The notes under the pieces: generated by a model
Database searches by the model: none
Told to the model about the DNA's origin: nothing
Seen by the model: the letters and a program-made list of their open reading frames with translations, nothing else
Translations under genes and position numbers: made by a program
NCBI GenBank assembly: GCA_030446715.1
Contig: JAUJMU010000008.1
Location: 221,280-285,279 of the forward strand
Length of the DNA stretch: 64,000 bases
From: Cytophagales bacterium
GTDB taxonomy: Bacteria; Bacteroidota; Bacteroidia; Cytophagales; 172606-1
Direction: 5' to 3'
In this document: positions 1-9,367 of the stretch, one piece after another
Layout of the letters: the number at the start of each line of letters is the position of its first letter
Numbering within the stretch: position 1 is the stretch's first letter

Positions 1-1641
1 TTTGAACGCGGCCAGGGTGGTAAACTTCTGATTGGCACAACCGGTCGGGTTCCAGTTTAGAACATTAACCGGTTTACCCGCAAGGGTGCGGTAGTAAAAA
101 TTATAGTCCATCGCCTTGATCATGGGGTCGCTGGCGTCGCACGGATACTGTCCAATGTCTACCATCGCAAACGGGTCTTCCTTCGCTGTGGCGTTGGAGT
201 AAATATTGTTGAAGATCTCCACGTCGCGGGTTTCCCAGTCAATGCCCTGGACTACTTCTTCCGCATTCATGTTTTTGCGGTCCGTGTCCTTGACGTAAAT
301 GGGTTTTACGTTGTTGATCAGCGTGTTATTGTAGGCTTTTACCGACGAAGCCCCGCTGATGGCGATCCCCGAAGCATCCCCTACGGAAATATTTCCGGCA
401 ATTTCGGCACCTTTGGATACTTCGTAGAATATGCCAAACACATTGTTGAGGGTAAAGTTATTGATACACCTGGCATTCAGCACGTTTACGTCCATCCAGA
501 TGCCCATGCTCCAGTTATTGAGGGCAAAGTTGTTGCGGACCTGCACGTTTTTAGAGAAAATGATCTTCGTGCCGGCCGCATCCCACCAGTTGGCAAAACG
601 CTCAATGTTATTGTAACTGAACACGTTGTTTTCAATCAGGCCGTCGTCCGTGTTTTGCACGCTCAGGCCCATGCGGCCATTGTAGGTAAAGTTATTGCCC
701 CGGATCACCACGCGGTTGGTTCCGCCGTACCGGCCCAGTACACCGGCCCCCGTTTCGGAATTCCAGGCAAAGGTGTTATTTTCCAGAACGACATCGGGAC
801 TATAGACCAGTAAAGAAGCGCCAAAATAGTGCGTAAAGCCCAGGCCCCGGACCACTACATCCGGACTAACCACTTTTAAACCGGTATTGGAAAAAGTGAT
901 CTCCACTTCACTGTTGGTGGGGTCATTTTTAAGGTAATATTTCTGGTTAGCCGTTTCCCTTGACCTTTCTACGTAAAAGGTGTTTTCGGTAATCTTAGAT
1001 TTGGCGTTTACCTGCTTCAGCGATTTCCCGTTGAAAAAAACCATTTCCCGCAGATTAGCCGTCGGGAACCTGGGATCAATGCACTGCGCGCATCCAGCTT
1101 CACTTTTGGTGGGGATGTAAACTGTCCCGCCGGTTTTTACCCATAACCCATCTTCCTGCACCCAACCGGTTACTACCCGGCTGCCTTTAAACCAGACTTT
1201 TTCGTTCGGGTAAGGCTGAATCACCAGGCCCCGTTTGTTTACATCAATCTCAGCGGCACGGTACGTTCCTCCGCGCATTACAACCGTACCGCCGGCTACC
1301 GCGGCGGTAATTGCCTTTTTAAGGGTTAGAAACGGCCTGGCTTCCGTGCCGTCGCCGGTCGCATCATTTCCCCGCGGCGACACATACATGGCCCCCGGGG
1401 GCTTTTCGTACCGGGTGTCTTTAATCAGGGCAATGCTGTCGCCGGGGGCCAGGTTATTGGCCGTTTCCCCGATTACGGCATCGGCAATGCCCCCCTGGGC
1501 CCGGGAATCAGTAAGGCTCGCAAGCAGGACCAGTAGCGTCAGCAGCGAACCCGCTAACGACTTCGCATTAAAGGGCAGCCGGTCGTTTCCGGCTGGTGGC
1601 TGGTTTCTTTTTTTCATGGTTCGGGCGTAAGCTTTTTTCAT
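1..1641 (-). CDS. Secreted right-handed parallel beta-helix protein, 3' end outside window
   Basis: Partial gene read on the minus strand; the frame is open from the ATG at 1641 to the window edge (547 codons). It starts with a basic, then hydrophobic signal region ending near an A-Q site (SRAQGG). It then shows the family pattern also present in the proteins at 14169 and 36415: GNDATGDGT, a T-V-V-M-R-G-G-T-Y strand, QPYPNEKVWFKG, and many rungs of the type ENNTFAWNS / NNVFSYNN typical of right-handed beta-helices. Such proteins are usually polysaccharide lyases or glycosidases acting outside the cell; the reaction cannot be assigned from sequence. By analogy with its two paralogues the missing C-terminus should hold PA14 and T9SS domains. 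A second in-frame ATG nine codons in is an alternative start. Confidence 0.85.
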   Translation of the reverse strand, partial: MKKAYARTMKKRNQPPAGNDRLPFNAKSLAGSLLTLLVLLASLTDSRAQGGIADAVIGETANNLAPGDSIALIKDTRYEKPPGAMYVSPRGNDATGDGTEARPFLTLKKAITAAVAGGTVVMRGGTYRAAEIDVNKRGLVIQPYPNEKVWFKGSRVVTGWVQEDGLWVKTGGTVYIPTKSEAGCAQCIDPRFPTANLREMVFFNGKSLKQVNAKSKITENTFYVERSRETANQKYYLKNDPTNSEVEITFSNTGLKVVSPDVVVRGLGFTHYFGASLLVYSPDVVLENNTFAWNSETGAGVLGRYGGTNRVVIRGNNFTYNGRMGLSVQNTDDGLIENNVFSYNNIERFANWWDAAGTKIIFSKNVQVRNNFALNNWSMGIWMDVNVLNARCINNFTLNNVFGIFYEVSKGAEIAGNISVGDASGIAISGASSVKAYNNTLINNVKPIYVKDTDRKNMNAEEVVQGIDWETRDVEIFNNIYSNATAKEDPFAMVDIGQYPCDASDPMIKAMDYNFYYRTLAGKPVNVLNWNPTGCANQKFTTLAAFK

Positions 1642-1875
1642 ACAAGCGTGATTTAGGGAATGGATCAGGTCAAGAGCGTTACTGTCTGTTGAGTAGCGCA
1701 CCGCCTTATAAATATACCAGGATCCACTAGGGCAAATCCACTAAAGCCCGTAGCAAACTTGTTTCAAAGACGTTTCAAAATTTTGATTGCGGTTATTTGC
1801 CCGAAGGTTAGGGTTTCTTTCGGATGGGGAGCTTCTAAAAACGAGAGGCAGAAACTGCTTCCTGCCTCTTACTGC

Positions 1876-3265
1876 TTACTTCAAACCCGGGCAATCATTC
1901 CTGCTGAGGGCTATAGTGCAGCCGAAGCGCTTGGGTAAGTAGCTAAGTAAATGAAATGATAGGCAGATGCGCAGATGAATGCCCGGAAAACGGGCCTCAT
2001 CATCCACCAGCGTGACCATCCCGTAATACGCCTTGCGCATGGCCTCCACCCGCTGCGCATCAAAAGGCAACAGGCGGTCATTATTTTCCTGGTGAAATAC
2101 CTGACGAAACGGTTTGTTCGCCGCCGTCAGTCCCTCTTTCTCCACGCGCAAGGGCGGAAGCCGGGCATCTTTGTACATGGAGAAATAAGGCTCCGGGACT
2201 TCGTAGGGGGTATGCGGGTACAGATAAGAAAGCCAGATGAAGAAGGGTTGCTCCCGCTTGGCGTTATCCGCCATAAAATCGAGGGTGTAACTGGTCAGTA
2301 CGTGCATAAACAGAGGCACGTGAGTCGAAGGCCGGTAGGGAAGGACTTTACTGGTAAACCCGTGTTCTCCCAACATCCAACCATTATCGCTCATGAAGAT
2401 GATATAGGTATTCTTCCGTAGCCCCAGTGTATCAATGGTTTTAAAAAGCCTTCCCAGCGCATCATCCATCTCCGATATTACTGCATAATATTCTTTCGTG
2501 TGCTGCTTATCGCCGCGGCCGCGGGTAACCGTACGCGGCTGCCTGGGTGCGGTTCCTGACCTGCTTTAAGTAATCCGGTTTATTGGCTAAGTCATCCGTG
2601 CTGCTTTTGGCCACGGGCATACCGGCAGTATTATACTTGGCCAGGGTCTCTTCTTTGGCATCCCATTTCAATTCACCGTTCATGTGCGGAAGCTGGGTGC
2701 AATGAAATAAAAAGAAGGGCTGATCCTCTTTCACCGCCCCTTGTAAAAAATCAATTGAACGATCTACGCAGTATTCATCGCAGTGTTTTTCGGGCTTAAT
2801 GTCCTTTCCCATGTCGTGGATCAGCCGGTTGTAATAGGATCCGTTGCCTTCAAAGAAAGCATGAAAATCAAAGCCCACCGCTTTGGGGCGCTGGTCAATG
2901 TGCCACTTGCCCGAGACGGCGGTTTGGTAACCGGCCTCTTTCAGGTAATGGGCAATGGTCTTTTCTCCCTTCCGTAGGGCGCTCTCCAGGTGCAACACCC
3001 CGTTTGCACTCCCGTATCTGCCGGTCAGGAGAGCGGCCCGGCTGGGGCTGCACAGAGAAAATACCACATTGGCATTGGTAAACCGAACCGCCTCTTTGGC
3101 CATCCGGTCAAGCAGGGGCGTTTGGATTACCGGATTGCCATTGATTCCTAACCCATCGCGCCGTTGATCATCCGTATAGATGATGATGAAGTTAGGCCGG
3201 TTGTCTACTTTCGGCTGCGCCTTCAGCGATAGAACAGTGGTCACTAAAAACCAGAAACCGATCAT
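1876..3265 (-). pseudogene. Mosaic sulfatase pseudogene (two sulfatases fused, frameshifted)
   Basis: The first part (start ATG at 3265, signal peptide ending LSLKAQ) is a family S1 sulfatase N-terminus: metal-binding TDDQ at about residue 31 and the formylglycine motif C72-S-P-S-R. The frame ends near 2509 in a GC-rich tract (CGCGGCCGCGGCG), but the sulfatase continues in another frame (GDKQHTKEYYAVISEMDDALG, then SDNGWMLGEHG), so one base is in excess or two are missing. At about 2298-2310, after THVPLFMH, the frame runs into the middle part of a different sulfatase (TSYTLDF...PFFIWLSYLYPHTPYEVP), a segment that normally lies before the SDNG motif. That piece itself breaks off near 2000. 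The order is impossible for a functional sulfatase, so this is a deletion or recombination mosaic. Confidence 0.85.
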
Positions 3266-3349
3266 CTTTTTCAGCAAATTCACTTTTATAAACGTAGTCA
3301 GTATACTGTTAAGAAAGTAGGTTAATACTTTTGGGCCATCTTTCCTTAC

Positions 3350-3466
3350 TGTCATTCCCGGAGGGAACCGCAGCTCGGCGAAGCCAATCTTTGTGGTGTA
3401 AAGTGGAGTTTGACCAAAACCACGAAGATTGGCTTCGCCGAGCTGCGGTTCCCTCCGGGAATGACA
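3350..3466. repeat. Near-perfect 47-bp inverted repeat (long hairpin)
   Basis: Arms at about 3350-3396 and 3420-3466 are complementary over roughly 47 bases with one G-T type mismatch; the loop is about 23 bases. The outer ends read TGTCATTCCCGGAGGG and CCCTCCGGGAATGACA. It lies just upstream of the mosaic sulfatase start, which would place the hairpin in its leader. It contains no gene. It resembles a short non-autonomous palindromic element; no target duplication was seen. Confidence 0.85.
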
Positions 3467-3542
3467 GTGTGGCAGGGGCTAATGATATATAAACTTACTT
3501 AACAATGTAGTTAGCGGTAATTCTTATTAACGCAATATTCCA

Positions 3543-3693
3543 GTACTCAAAAAGGGGTAATTGGTAGGCTTATTTTACCTCATCCCCAACCCCTTCTCCC
3601 AACCGAGAAGGGGAGTTTTAGAATCCCTCTCCTGGAGGAGAGGGATTCGGGGTGAGGTCTCTTTTTACCGACCTAATCCCGTTTTTAGAACAC
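3543..3693. repeat. Nested palindromic element with GC-rich double hairpin
   Basis: Outer ends at about 3543-3570 and 3665-3693 are imperfectly complementary (AAAAAGGGGTAATTGGTAGG against a diverged partner). Inside, CCTCATCCCC (3578) pairs with GGGGTGAGG (ending 3657), enclosing two hairpins, CCCCTTCTC/GAGAAGGGG and GAATCCCTCTCC/GGAGAGGGATTC. This would fold as a three-way junction. Similar GC-rich hairpin elements occur near 17417, 32427, 44898 and 61595. Confidence 0.7.
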
Positions 3694-3772
3694 TTGAACT
3701 AGTGCCAGTATGGAATGCCCTGCCGTGTTGTTTGGTTTTTTTAAGGCCCGCATGTAAATCTTACCGGCCGGA

Positions 3773-4306
3773 TCAGTCAGGTGCCGGGCCAGACCGGTAT
3801 AGCGTCCCGGTGCCTGGTTTACGTAAAGACCAATATATACTATCTGGTACTCCGCGGGTCAGGTTTGGAAACAGGTTAACTTGAGCATTGCCAAAGGTCT
3901 CGTTGAAAAGGCATACATGAAAAAGAACTGTTGCGCAGACCAATACGACGATAAAAACCGCGGCTACCCATCCAGAGAGCGGATCGGGCCAAAGCGGTAA
4001 TACAGCCTGGGTTCCGACCTGTTCAACCGAACTTTTACAGGCTTCTACAGGCGTCTGAATCCGGTTCCGCATATCCTGCACCTGCCAGTCGGTCCGATGC
4101 CCGTCTTTCCCGAATCGCAGGGAGCCGGTGATAGCCTTTGCCTCTGCAATCGGAGTTCGCTGGTGGAGGGTGGCTTTCAGAAACTCTTCCCGGAACAGGT
4201 CATCTTCCCGCCGCTGACGTAAGGTCTGCTGCTGGAAGTATGCGTCAGTCAGGAAATCTTTCAGCGAAAAGTCGCTATAGTGTAACTGTTCCATTATAAA
4301 ATACAA
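3773..4306 (-). pseudogene. FecR-like anti-sigma factor remnant
   Basis: The 177-residue frame begins MYFIMEQLHYSDFSLKDF; the YSDFxxxDF start and the following acidic helix match the N-terminus of the intact FecR at 20845 (MDYSDFSAEDF). A hydrophobic segment around residues 110-130 corresponds to the FecR transmembrane helix. The FecR and C-terminal signalling domains that should follow (about 200 residues) are absent or scrambled, so the gene appears truncated. The true start is probably the second methionine. No sigma-factor gene lies beside it. A weak version of the two-box motif described at 20771 is found upstream (4337-4365). Confidence 0.55.
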
Positions 4307-4336
4307 TGGATTGCTTTACTATATACATAGGGCAAG

Positions 4337-4365
4337 ATTCTCCCTTCTTGTACTGATGCCAGCTG
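4337..4365 (-). promoter_or_regulatory. Degenerate ECF-type two-box motif (weak)
   Basis: Read on the minus strand, CAGCTGG - 15 bases - GGAGAAT, preceded by an A-rich tract, sits about 30 bases upstream of the FecR-like remnant. Spacing equals that of the four better copies (12952, 13184, 20771, 43145), but the boxes match poorly, so this may be decayed or coincidental. Confidence 0.3.
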
Positions 4366-4566
4366 AATTTTTTTATTATTCCTGGTAATGCACAACTTAG
4401 GGGGCTACCTGATTAGGGGGCTACCTGAACTTCGAAAACTTGGTTTAAGGGTGATTCTGAACTCAGAGCAGCACGCTGTTTTTAGCACTACCCAGAAGAA
4501 AAGCATTAAAAAATGGGATTCTTTTCACAACACGATATTAAATTCAACCAGTAGTTCACTCTCCCC

Positions 4567-7032
4567 TTAAAACTCTTTCTCCCCAAATTCACTTTCGGTA
4601 AATTTCACCTTGCGGGCCGGCTGGTTGAGGGTATAGGAAAGATTGAGCATAAAGACGTCGACCTCGTAAATGTAATTGGTGGTGGTGTAAAAATCCCGGC
4701 CGCGGGTGGTGATGCGCTGTTCGTTGCTTTGGAGCAAGCCTAAGTCCACGTGCTGCCACTGTAGGGTGGCGGCCAGCTTGCCGTCTAAAAAGGTTTTGCG
4801 CAGCGACAGGTTGGGCGAGTAAAACCGGGAATCTTCACCCTGGGCAGTGGCCCGCCGCGACAGGTAGTTGAAATTTGCCTGCAGCTGGACCGTGGGGGAA
4901 ATCCGGAAGCTGGTGTTGACGTTGAGTGAGTACACCAAACTTCCATTGTTCACGGTAACCGAATTGTTGAACAAACTGCCCGTAATCTGATAATCGTACA
5001 CGTTGCCCCCCAGGTAAAGGCTCCACCAGGAGAGGGGTTTTACGTCCAGTCCTGCTTCCAGCCCGATGCGCCGGGCCCGGCCGGCATTGGTATAAATCCG
5101 GTTGAGAACCGTATCGGCGTACACGCTGTTGACCCGGTTCACTACATTTTTAATGCCCTGGTAATAGGCCGTGGCAAACACCGAACCGCCGGCCAGGTTA
5201 CCCACCACGCCCAGTTCGGAGAGGCTGACAAACTCGGGCAACAGGTTGGGGTCGCCCTGCTCGAGGGTTTCGGAGTGCTCCCGCTCCGGCAAGGGGTTGA
5301 GCTCAAAGCTGGTCGTGCGTTGCACCCGCCGGCTGTAACCCGCCTTGAGCTGCCAGTGGTCCGAGAGTTGGTACAAGGCGTTAGCCGAGGGAAAGAAGTT
5401 GCGCAGCCGGAGCAGAAAAGGCCGGCTGGCCGGGCCAAGGGTCAGCTGCCGGTCGGCGTGTTCGTAGCGCAGGCCCCCTACGTAGCTTAGCTTCTTCCCG
5501 TATTGACCCGAATACTGGCTGTAAACGGCGTGGATGACATTTTTTACCCGTACCTCCCCGCTGAACCCGGGGTAATAGGTGAAGGGCTCGTAGTTGCCTT
5601 CCTTCTGCAGGTACGCAAAATCACCCTCGTCCTGGTGCTGCCGGTACTGGTAGCCGCTTTCCAGCTTGCCACTGCCCAGGTTGCGTACGTAATCGGCTTT
5701 CAGCCGGGAGCCCGTAAGCGGACGCCGGTTGGTATTGAGGGTATACTGCAGCGTGTCGGTTGACTCTACGCTGCGCAGGTTCGCGTTTTTGGTAAAGCCC
5801 GAAAGCTGGTCGTGTTCAAACAGACCCGAGACCGACAAGGTGGATTTATTGGCAAAGGTGTGCGAATAATCCAGGTTGCCGATGGAGAACCGGCCGCGCT
5901 TCTTCACCAGGTTCGAATTGAAGTAGCTCAGTTGCCCGGTCACGTTGCCGGTGGTCAGGTCAGTGGCCGTGTTGGTGTACCCGATGTCGGCCAGCCGGTA
6001 CTCGGTGCGGATGCCGTGGTAGAAGCCGCCCCGGAACGAATTTCGGGGGTTGGGGGTGAATACCAACGCGGCCCGGGCCGAGTAGTTGTATTTGTCGAAG
6101 CTCCGCTCCCCCACGGAAGGAAAACTGGTAAACCGGTTGCCAATGGTCGTGTTGACTTCCCCCACGCGGCGGCCGGCGTTGTCATTGCGGTTATAACTGC
6201 CCCCGGCCGAGAGGTCCCACTTGCCTTTTTTATAATTCAGGGTAAAGTCGCCACCGTACCGCCTGGGCTTTTCCTGGTTGTCGTAATCTTCCACGCTGGG
6301 CAAACCCGCGACCGCATTTACGACCAGAGATAGTCCGTCGGCCGCCCCCGTTTTGGTGGTAATGTTGATAATGCCGGCCTTGCCGTCGGCGTCGTACCTG
6401 GCCGAAGGGGCGGTAATGATTTCCACGTTCTCAATGGCATTGGCCGGCAGCTGGCTCAGCAGCGTAGCGGGGTCGCCCTGGACGGGTTTGCCGTTCAGCA
6501 GCACCAGAAACCCGGTCGAGCCCCGCATGCTGATTTCGCCCTGGCCGTTCACGGAAACCGAAGGCAGGTTCTTGATTACATCCGTAGCCGTGCCGCCCTG
6601 ACTCGCCTGAAACTGACCCGCCCGGTAGACTTGCTTGTCAATCTTATGGTACACAGCCGCTTTTTCGCCCTGCACCACAATCTCGTCCAGTAGTTTCTGG
6701 CTGGCCAGCAGGCCAGTGGCGGGCAGGACAAGCCGCTGGTTTCTGGCCAGCGTGACGCCGGCAACCGTACGGGCATCGTAGCCCAGAAACCGCACGAGGA
6801 GGTAGTATTCGCCTTCCCGCAGTTTTTCGAAAGCAAACCGGCCATCAGGTCCCGAAACTACGCCGTTCACCAGCGAACTGTCCCCCGAAAGGTGCAGGGA
6901 GATGGTAGCGAATTCCAGGGCCTGTTGGCTGGTCTGGTCCACGACCAGACCTTCCAGCCGGGCCGACTGCCCGAGAACACTTTGCGTCAGGAACAGGAAA
7001 ATGGAAAAGGCAATAAACCAAATTTTTTGCAT
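4567..7032 (-). CDS. TonB-dependent receptor, outer-membrane beta-barrel family
   Basis: 821 residues. A signal peptide (residues 1-22, ending VLGQS) is followed by a carboxypeptidase-regulatory-like domain (about 25-105, ARLEGLVVDQTSQQALEFATISL), a plug domain (about 110-225; GTATDVIKNLPSVSVNGQGEISMRG is not continuous barrel) with the typical NVEIITAPSARYDADGKAGIIN stretch split over 200-225, then a long barrel and a C-terminal phenylalanine expected for BAM-dependent insertion. This architecture matches the outer-membrane beta-barrel group of TonB receptors rather than SusC. No SusD partner adjoins it. It probably imports a small ligand through the outer membrane; the substrate is unknown. 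It is the only intact gene between two degraded stretches. Confidence 0.88.
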   Translation of the reverse strand: MQKIWFIAFSIFLFLTQSVLGQSARLEGLVVDQTSQQALEFATISLHLSGDSSLVNGVVSGPDGRFAFEKLREGEYYLLVRFLGYDARTVAGVTLARNQRLVLPATGLLASQKLLDEIVVQGEKAAVYHKIDKQVYRAGQFQASQGGTATDVIKNLPSVSVNGQGEISMRGSTGFLVLLNGKPVQGDPATLLSQLPANAIENVEIITAPSARYDADGKAGIINITTKTGAADGLSLVVNAVAGLPSVEDYDNQEKPRRYGGDFTLNYKKGKWDLSAGGSYNRNDNAGRRVGEVNTTIGNRFTSFPSVGERSFDKYNYSARAALVFTPNPRNSFRGGFYHGIRTEYRLADIGYTNTATDLTTGNVTGQLSYFNSNLVKKRGRFSIGNLDYSHTFANKSTLSVSGLFEHDQLSGFTKNANLRSVESTDTLQYTLNTNRRPLTGSRLKADYVRNLGSGKLESGYQYRQHQDEGDFAYLQKEGNYEPFTYYPGFSGEVRVKNVIHAVYSQYSGQYGKKLSYVGGLRYEHADRQLTLGPASRPFLLRLRNFFPSANALYQLSDHWQLKAGYSRRVQRTTSFELNPLPEREHSETLEQGDPNLLPEFVSLSELGVVGNLAGGSVFATAYYQGIKNVVNRVNSVYADTVLNRIYTNAGRARRIGLEAGLDVKPLSWWSLYLGGNVYDYQITGSLFNNSVTVNNGSLVYSLNVNTSFRISPTVQLQANFNYLSRRATAQGEDSRFYSPNLSLRKTFLDGKLAATLQWQHVDLGLLQSNEQRITTRGRDFYTTTNYIYEVDVFMLNLSYTLNQPARKVKFTESEFGEKEF

Positions 7033-7126
7033 TCAAGTAGTGAGTAAGTGGGTGAGTAAATATAGCAATATACCGATAGAATGAAGCCGCTGCATGGTCT
7101 TATATCTAACATCTCCTGTCCGGCTG

Positions 7127-7473
7127 CTACCCCAAAGGAATGACCATGTTCCAGGTGCGGGTCATGTTGGCAAAGCCGCCCTTACCACTTCGGAGCTGGT
7201 CACCCAGTGCGGCACGAAAGGCAAGCTTTTGGGCCAGCGGGAAGCAAACATGTGGTATCGGCCATCCTCCCCCCGGATCACCGAGCCGCACCACACCCAG
7301 TAGTCTTTCATGGCAAAGCCTCCTCCTGCCGGCGCTGGTTGCAACCTTTGGTAAAAAGCATTGGCTTCGCCGGCAAAGGACCGGGCCTGGGCAAGTCTGG
7401 TGAATACGCTTACGGCCAGTAGTTGTTTCAGCACCCGGCGGCGGGATTTTTTTTCAGTAGCAGGAGACTTCAT
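7127..7473 (-). pseudogene. Internally deleted exported glycosidase-like gene
   Basis: The N-terminal part (start 7473) has a twin-arginine-like segment (SRRRVLKQLL) and the start of a beta-propeller glycosidase-like fold: MKDYWVWCGSVI, GEDGRYHMFASRWP and HWVTSSEVVRA, a pattern seen in GH43/GH117-like hydrolases found next to sulfatases. After SSEVVRA the frame quickly ends, but the next reading frame gives GFANMTRTWNMVIPLG and a stop at 7127, which resembles the C-terminus of the same family. The simplest reading is that the middle of the gene (about 250 or more codons) was deleted with a frameshift at the join. No function expected. Confidence 0.65.
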
Positions 7474-7587
7474 AAGGCAGTGTTTCTGTAAATCAATCGG
7501 TTACGACTCATTATGGATATCCGGCTGATGCCCGGCGGTAAACGCACCCCAACGCTGCGCTTCCTTGCGCGGAGGCCGCCCATAAGG

Positions 7588-9015
7588 CTATTTTCCCGGA
7601 TGATGCAAAAGCATTTGCATCCGGGTCACCACCTTTGCGTAAGCCGGATTGTTGGCCAGGTTGGTATACTCCTTCGGGTCTTTCCCGTGGTCGTAGAGTT
7701 CCGTGCCGGCTTTCCCGTTGTCCCATTCGGTATAGCGCCACTGCCCGGTACGCACACTCCGTCCCATCAGATCTTTCCGGTTGATCTGGGTATAGGCCGG
7801 CTTGTCCCATTTCAGGGTAGGGTTACCGAGCAGGGGGACTAAGCTTTTTCCCATCAGGTAGGGAGGCGCCTGCAGCCCGGTAAGCCCGGCCAGGGTCGGG
7901 TACAGGTCAAGCAGTTCCACTGTCCGGGGGCACACGGCTCCGTTGCCTTCCGCGCCGGGTGCGGCAATAATCAAAGGCACCCGGGCCGATTCCTCAAACA
8001 GGCTCTGCTTCATCCACTGGCCGTGCTCGGTCAACAGATAGCCGTGGTCACTCCAGAGCACTACCACTGTGTTATCGGACAGCCCCAACCGGCGGAGGGC
8101 ATTGAGCAAACGGCCTACCTGGGCGTCCACGAAGGAGATGGAAGCGTAATAAGCCCGGATAGCCTCCCGGCGGTCCTGCTCGTTTAGCCCCCAGTTGGCG
8201 GGGGTAGTCCACAGGGCAGCCGGTGGAATGTCCGCTGCGTCGCCGGCCGGTCCTTTGGGCAAGGCAATTTTTTCCGGGGGATACAAATCAAAGTACTTTT
8301 CAGGAGCAATGAAGGGGCAGTGCGGGCGGAAAAATCCCACCGCCAGGAAAAAGGGCTTGTCCTGGTTTTCCTGCAGCAGCCGGATTGCTTCGCCGGCGAC
8401 CATTCCGTCGGTTTGTTCTTCATCAGTGCCTTCCGCTTCCAGCCAGGCAAGGGATGATCCCAGGCTCCGGCTGGGGGTTAGATTCTTCAGTTTGCCTTCT
8501 TCGGCTTTGTCCCGCCCTTTGGGATTGACCACCGTATGCCAGGATAAGCTGTCGTCCAGTCCGCTGGTGCCGATGTCGCCGGGCACCCCGTAGTGGAAGA
8601 GTTTGCCGACCCGGGCCGAAAAGTAGCCGTTGTTTTTGAACAATTGCGGCAAGGTAGTAACCGCAGGCACGGTGGAGCGGAAATGCGTCTGGAGATTAAA
8701 GACTTGCACCGAATCCGGACGTAATCCCGTCATCAGCGAGGAGCGGCTGGGGCTGCACCAGGGAATCTGGCAGTAGGCCCTTTGAAACATTACGCCGCTT
8801 CCGGCTAGTTTGTCAATATTAGGAGATTTTACCAGGGGATGGCCGTAGCAGCCCAGGTTATTGTTCAGGTCATCCACGGCAATGAACAGGACGTTGTAGG
8901 GACGGGGCGCCGGTTTTGGCTGGGCTTTGGGAAAAGCCGGTGCCAGTAAGGTGCCCAGTAAAATAACGGCCTTCAGCAACAGCACGGACCCGCCGTAGTA
9001 AGGAATGGATTTCAT
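7588..9015 (-). CDS. Exported sulfatase (iduronate-2-sulfatase-like)
   Basis: 475 residues, normal length for family S1 sulfatases. A signal peptide (1-31, ending PKAQ) is followed by NVLFIAVDD (metal-binding Asp48 and Asp49), NLGCYG, PNIDKLA and the maturation motif C87-S-P-S-R91; the cysteine should be converted to formylglycine by a maturase not present in the window. GKLFHYG, FFLAVGFFRPHCPFIAP and WSDHGYLLTEHG supply further active-site and metal residues. The fold and motifs resemble the iduronate-2-sulfatase type, as do the paralogues at 41350 and 43301. It probably removes sulfate from oligosaccharides in the periplasm. It stands alone between the deleted glycosidase and a palindromic element. 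Confidence 0.92.
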   Translation of the reverse strand: MKSIPYYGGSVLLLKAVILLGTLLAPAFPKAQPKPAPRPYNVLFIAVDDLNNNLGCYGHPLVKSPNIDKLAGSGVMFQRAYCQIPWCSPSRSSLMTGLRPDSVQVFNLQTHFRSTVPAVTTLPQLFKNNGYFSARVGKLFHYGVPGDIGTSGLDDSLSWHTVVNPKGRDKAEEGKLKNLTPSRSLGSSLAWLEAEGTDEEQTDGMVAGEAIRLLQENQDKPFFLAVGFFRPHCPFIAPEKYFDLYPPEKIALPKGPAGDAADIPPAALWTTPANWGLNEQDRREAIRAYYASISFVDAQVGRLLNALRRLGLSDNTVVVLWSDHGYLLTEHGQWMKQSLFEESARVPLIIAAPGAEGNGAVCPRTVELLDLYPTLAGLTGLQAPPYLMGKSLVPLLGNPTLKWDKPAYTQINRKDLMGRSVRTGQWRYTEWDNGKAGTELYDHGKDPKEYTNLANNPAYAKVVTRMQMLLHHPGK

Positions 9016-9198
9016 TGGAGTGGTTTGCTTTTACTCTTCAAAGTATTGTGGTTGCCGGCGTCCCGTTCCGCCGTTCCGGCCGCCGCCCTTATTGTGGCCT
9101 TCCGGGCCAGTAACTCCGCCCGGAGGGTTACTCATTACTGCTCACTGCCGGGACGACAGCGGGGGCGGTACGTGTCCGCCCGGAGGGCTGCACTTCAT

Positions 9199-9355
9199 AC
9201 TTTCAGGACTTTCTCAAACTTTCAGGACTTTCTCAAAAGTGGTCAGTGTGACACTGACCACGGTCCGGCCGATACCCACCACGGTCACGTGTAGGGTATG
9301 GACCGCCGTTTGTGTCTCACAAACGGCAACCCGAAGCGTTTTGAGAAAGTCCTGA
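9199..9355. repeat. MITE-like palindrome-rich element with IS-type terminal repeats
   Basis: Terminal inverted repeats TCAGGACTTTCTCAAAA (9222-9238) and its complement (9339-9355) bound about 134 bases. The left end is preceded by a direct copy of the same repeat (from 9199). Between the ends lie three hairpins: GTGGTCAGTG/CACTGACCAC (9239-9261), CGGTCC with ATACCC pairing to GGGTAT and GGACCG (9260-9305), and GCCGTTTGTG/CACAAACGGC (about 9303-9325). There is no coding capacity. The terminal repeat resembles that of the IS remnant at 35590 (shared TCAGxACTTxCxCAAAAG). It occupies most of the 350-base gap between two sulfatase genes. Confidence 0.75.
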
Positions 9356-9367
9356 CTTTATTTAAAA

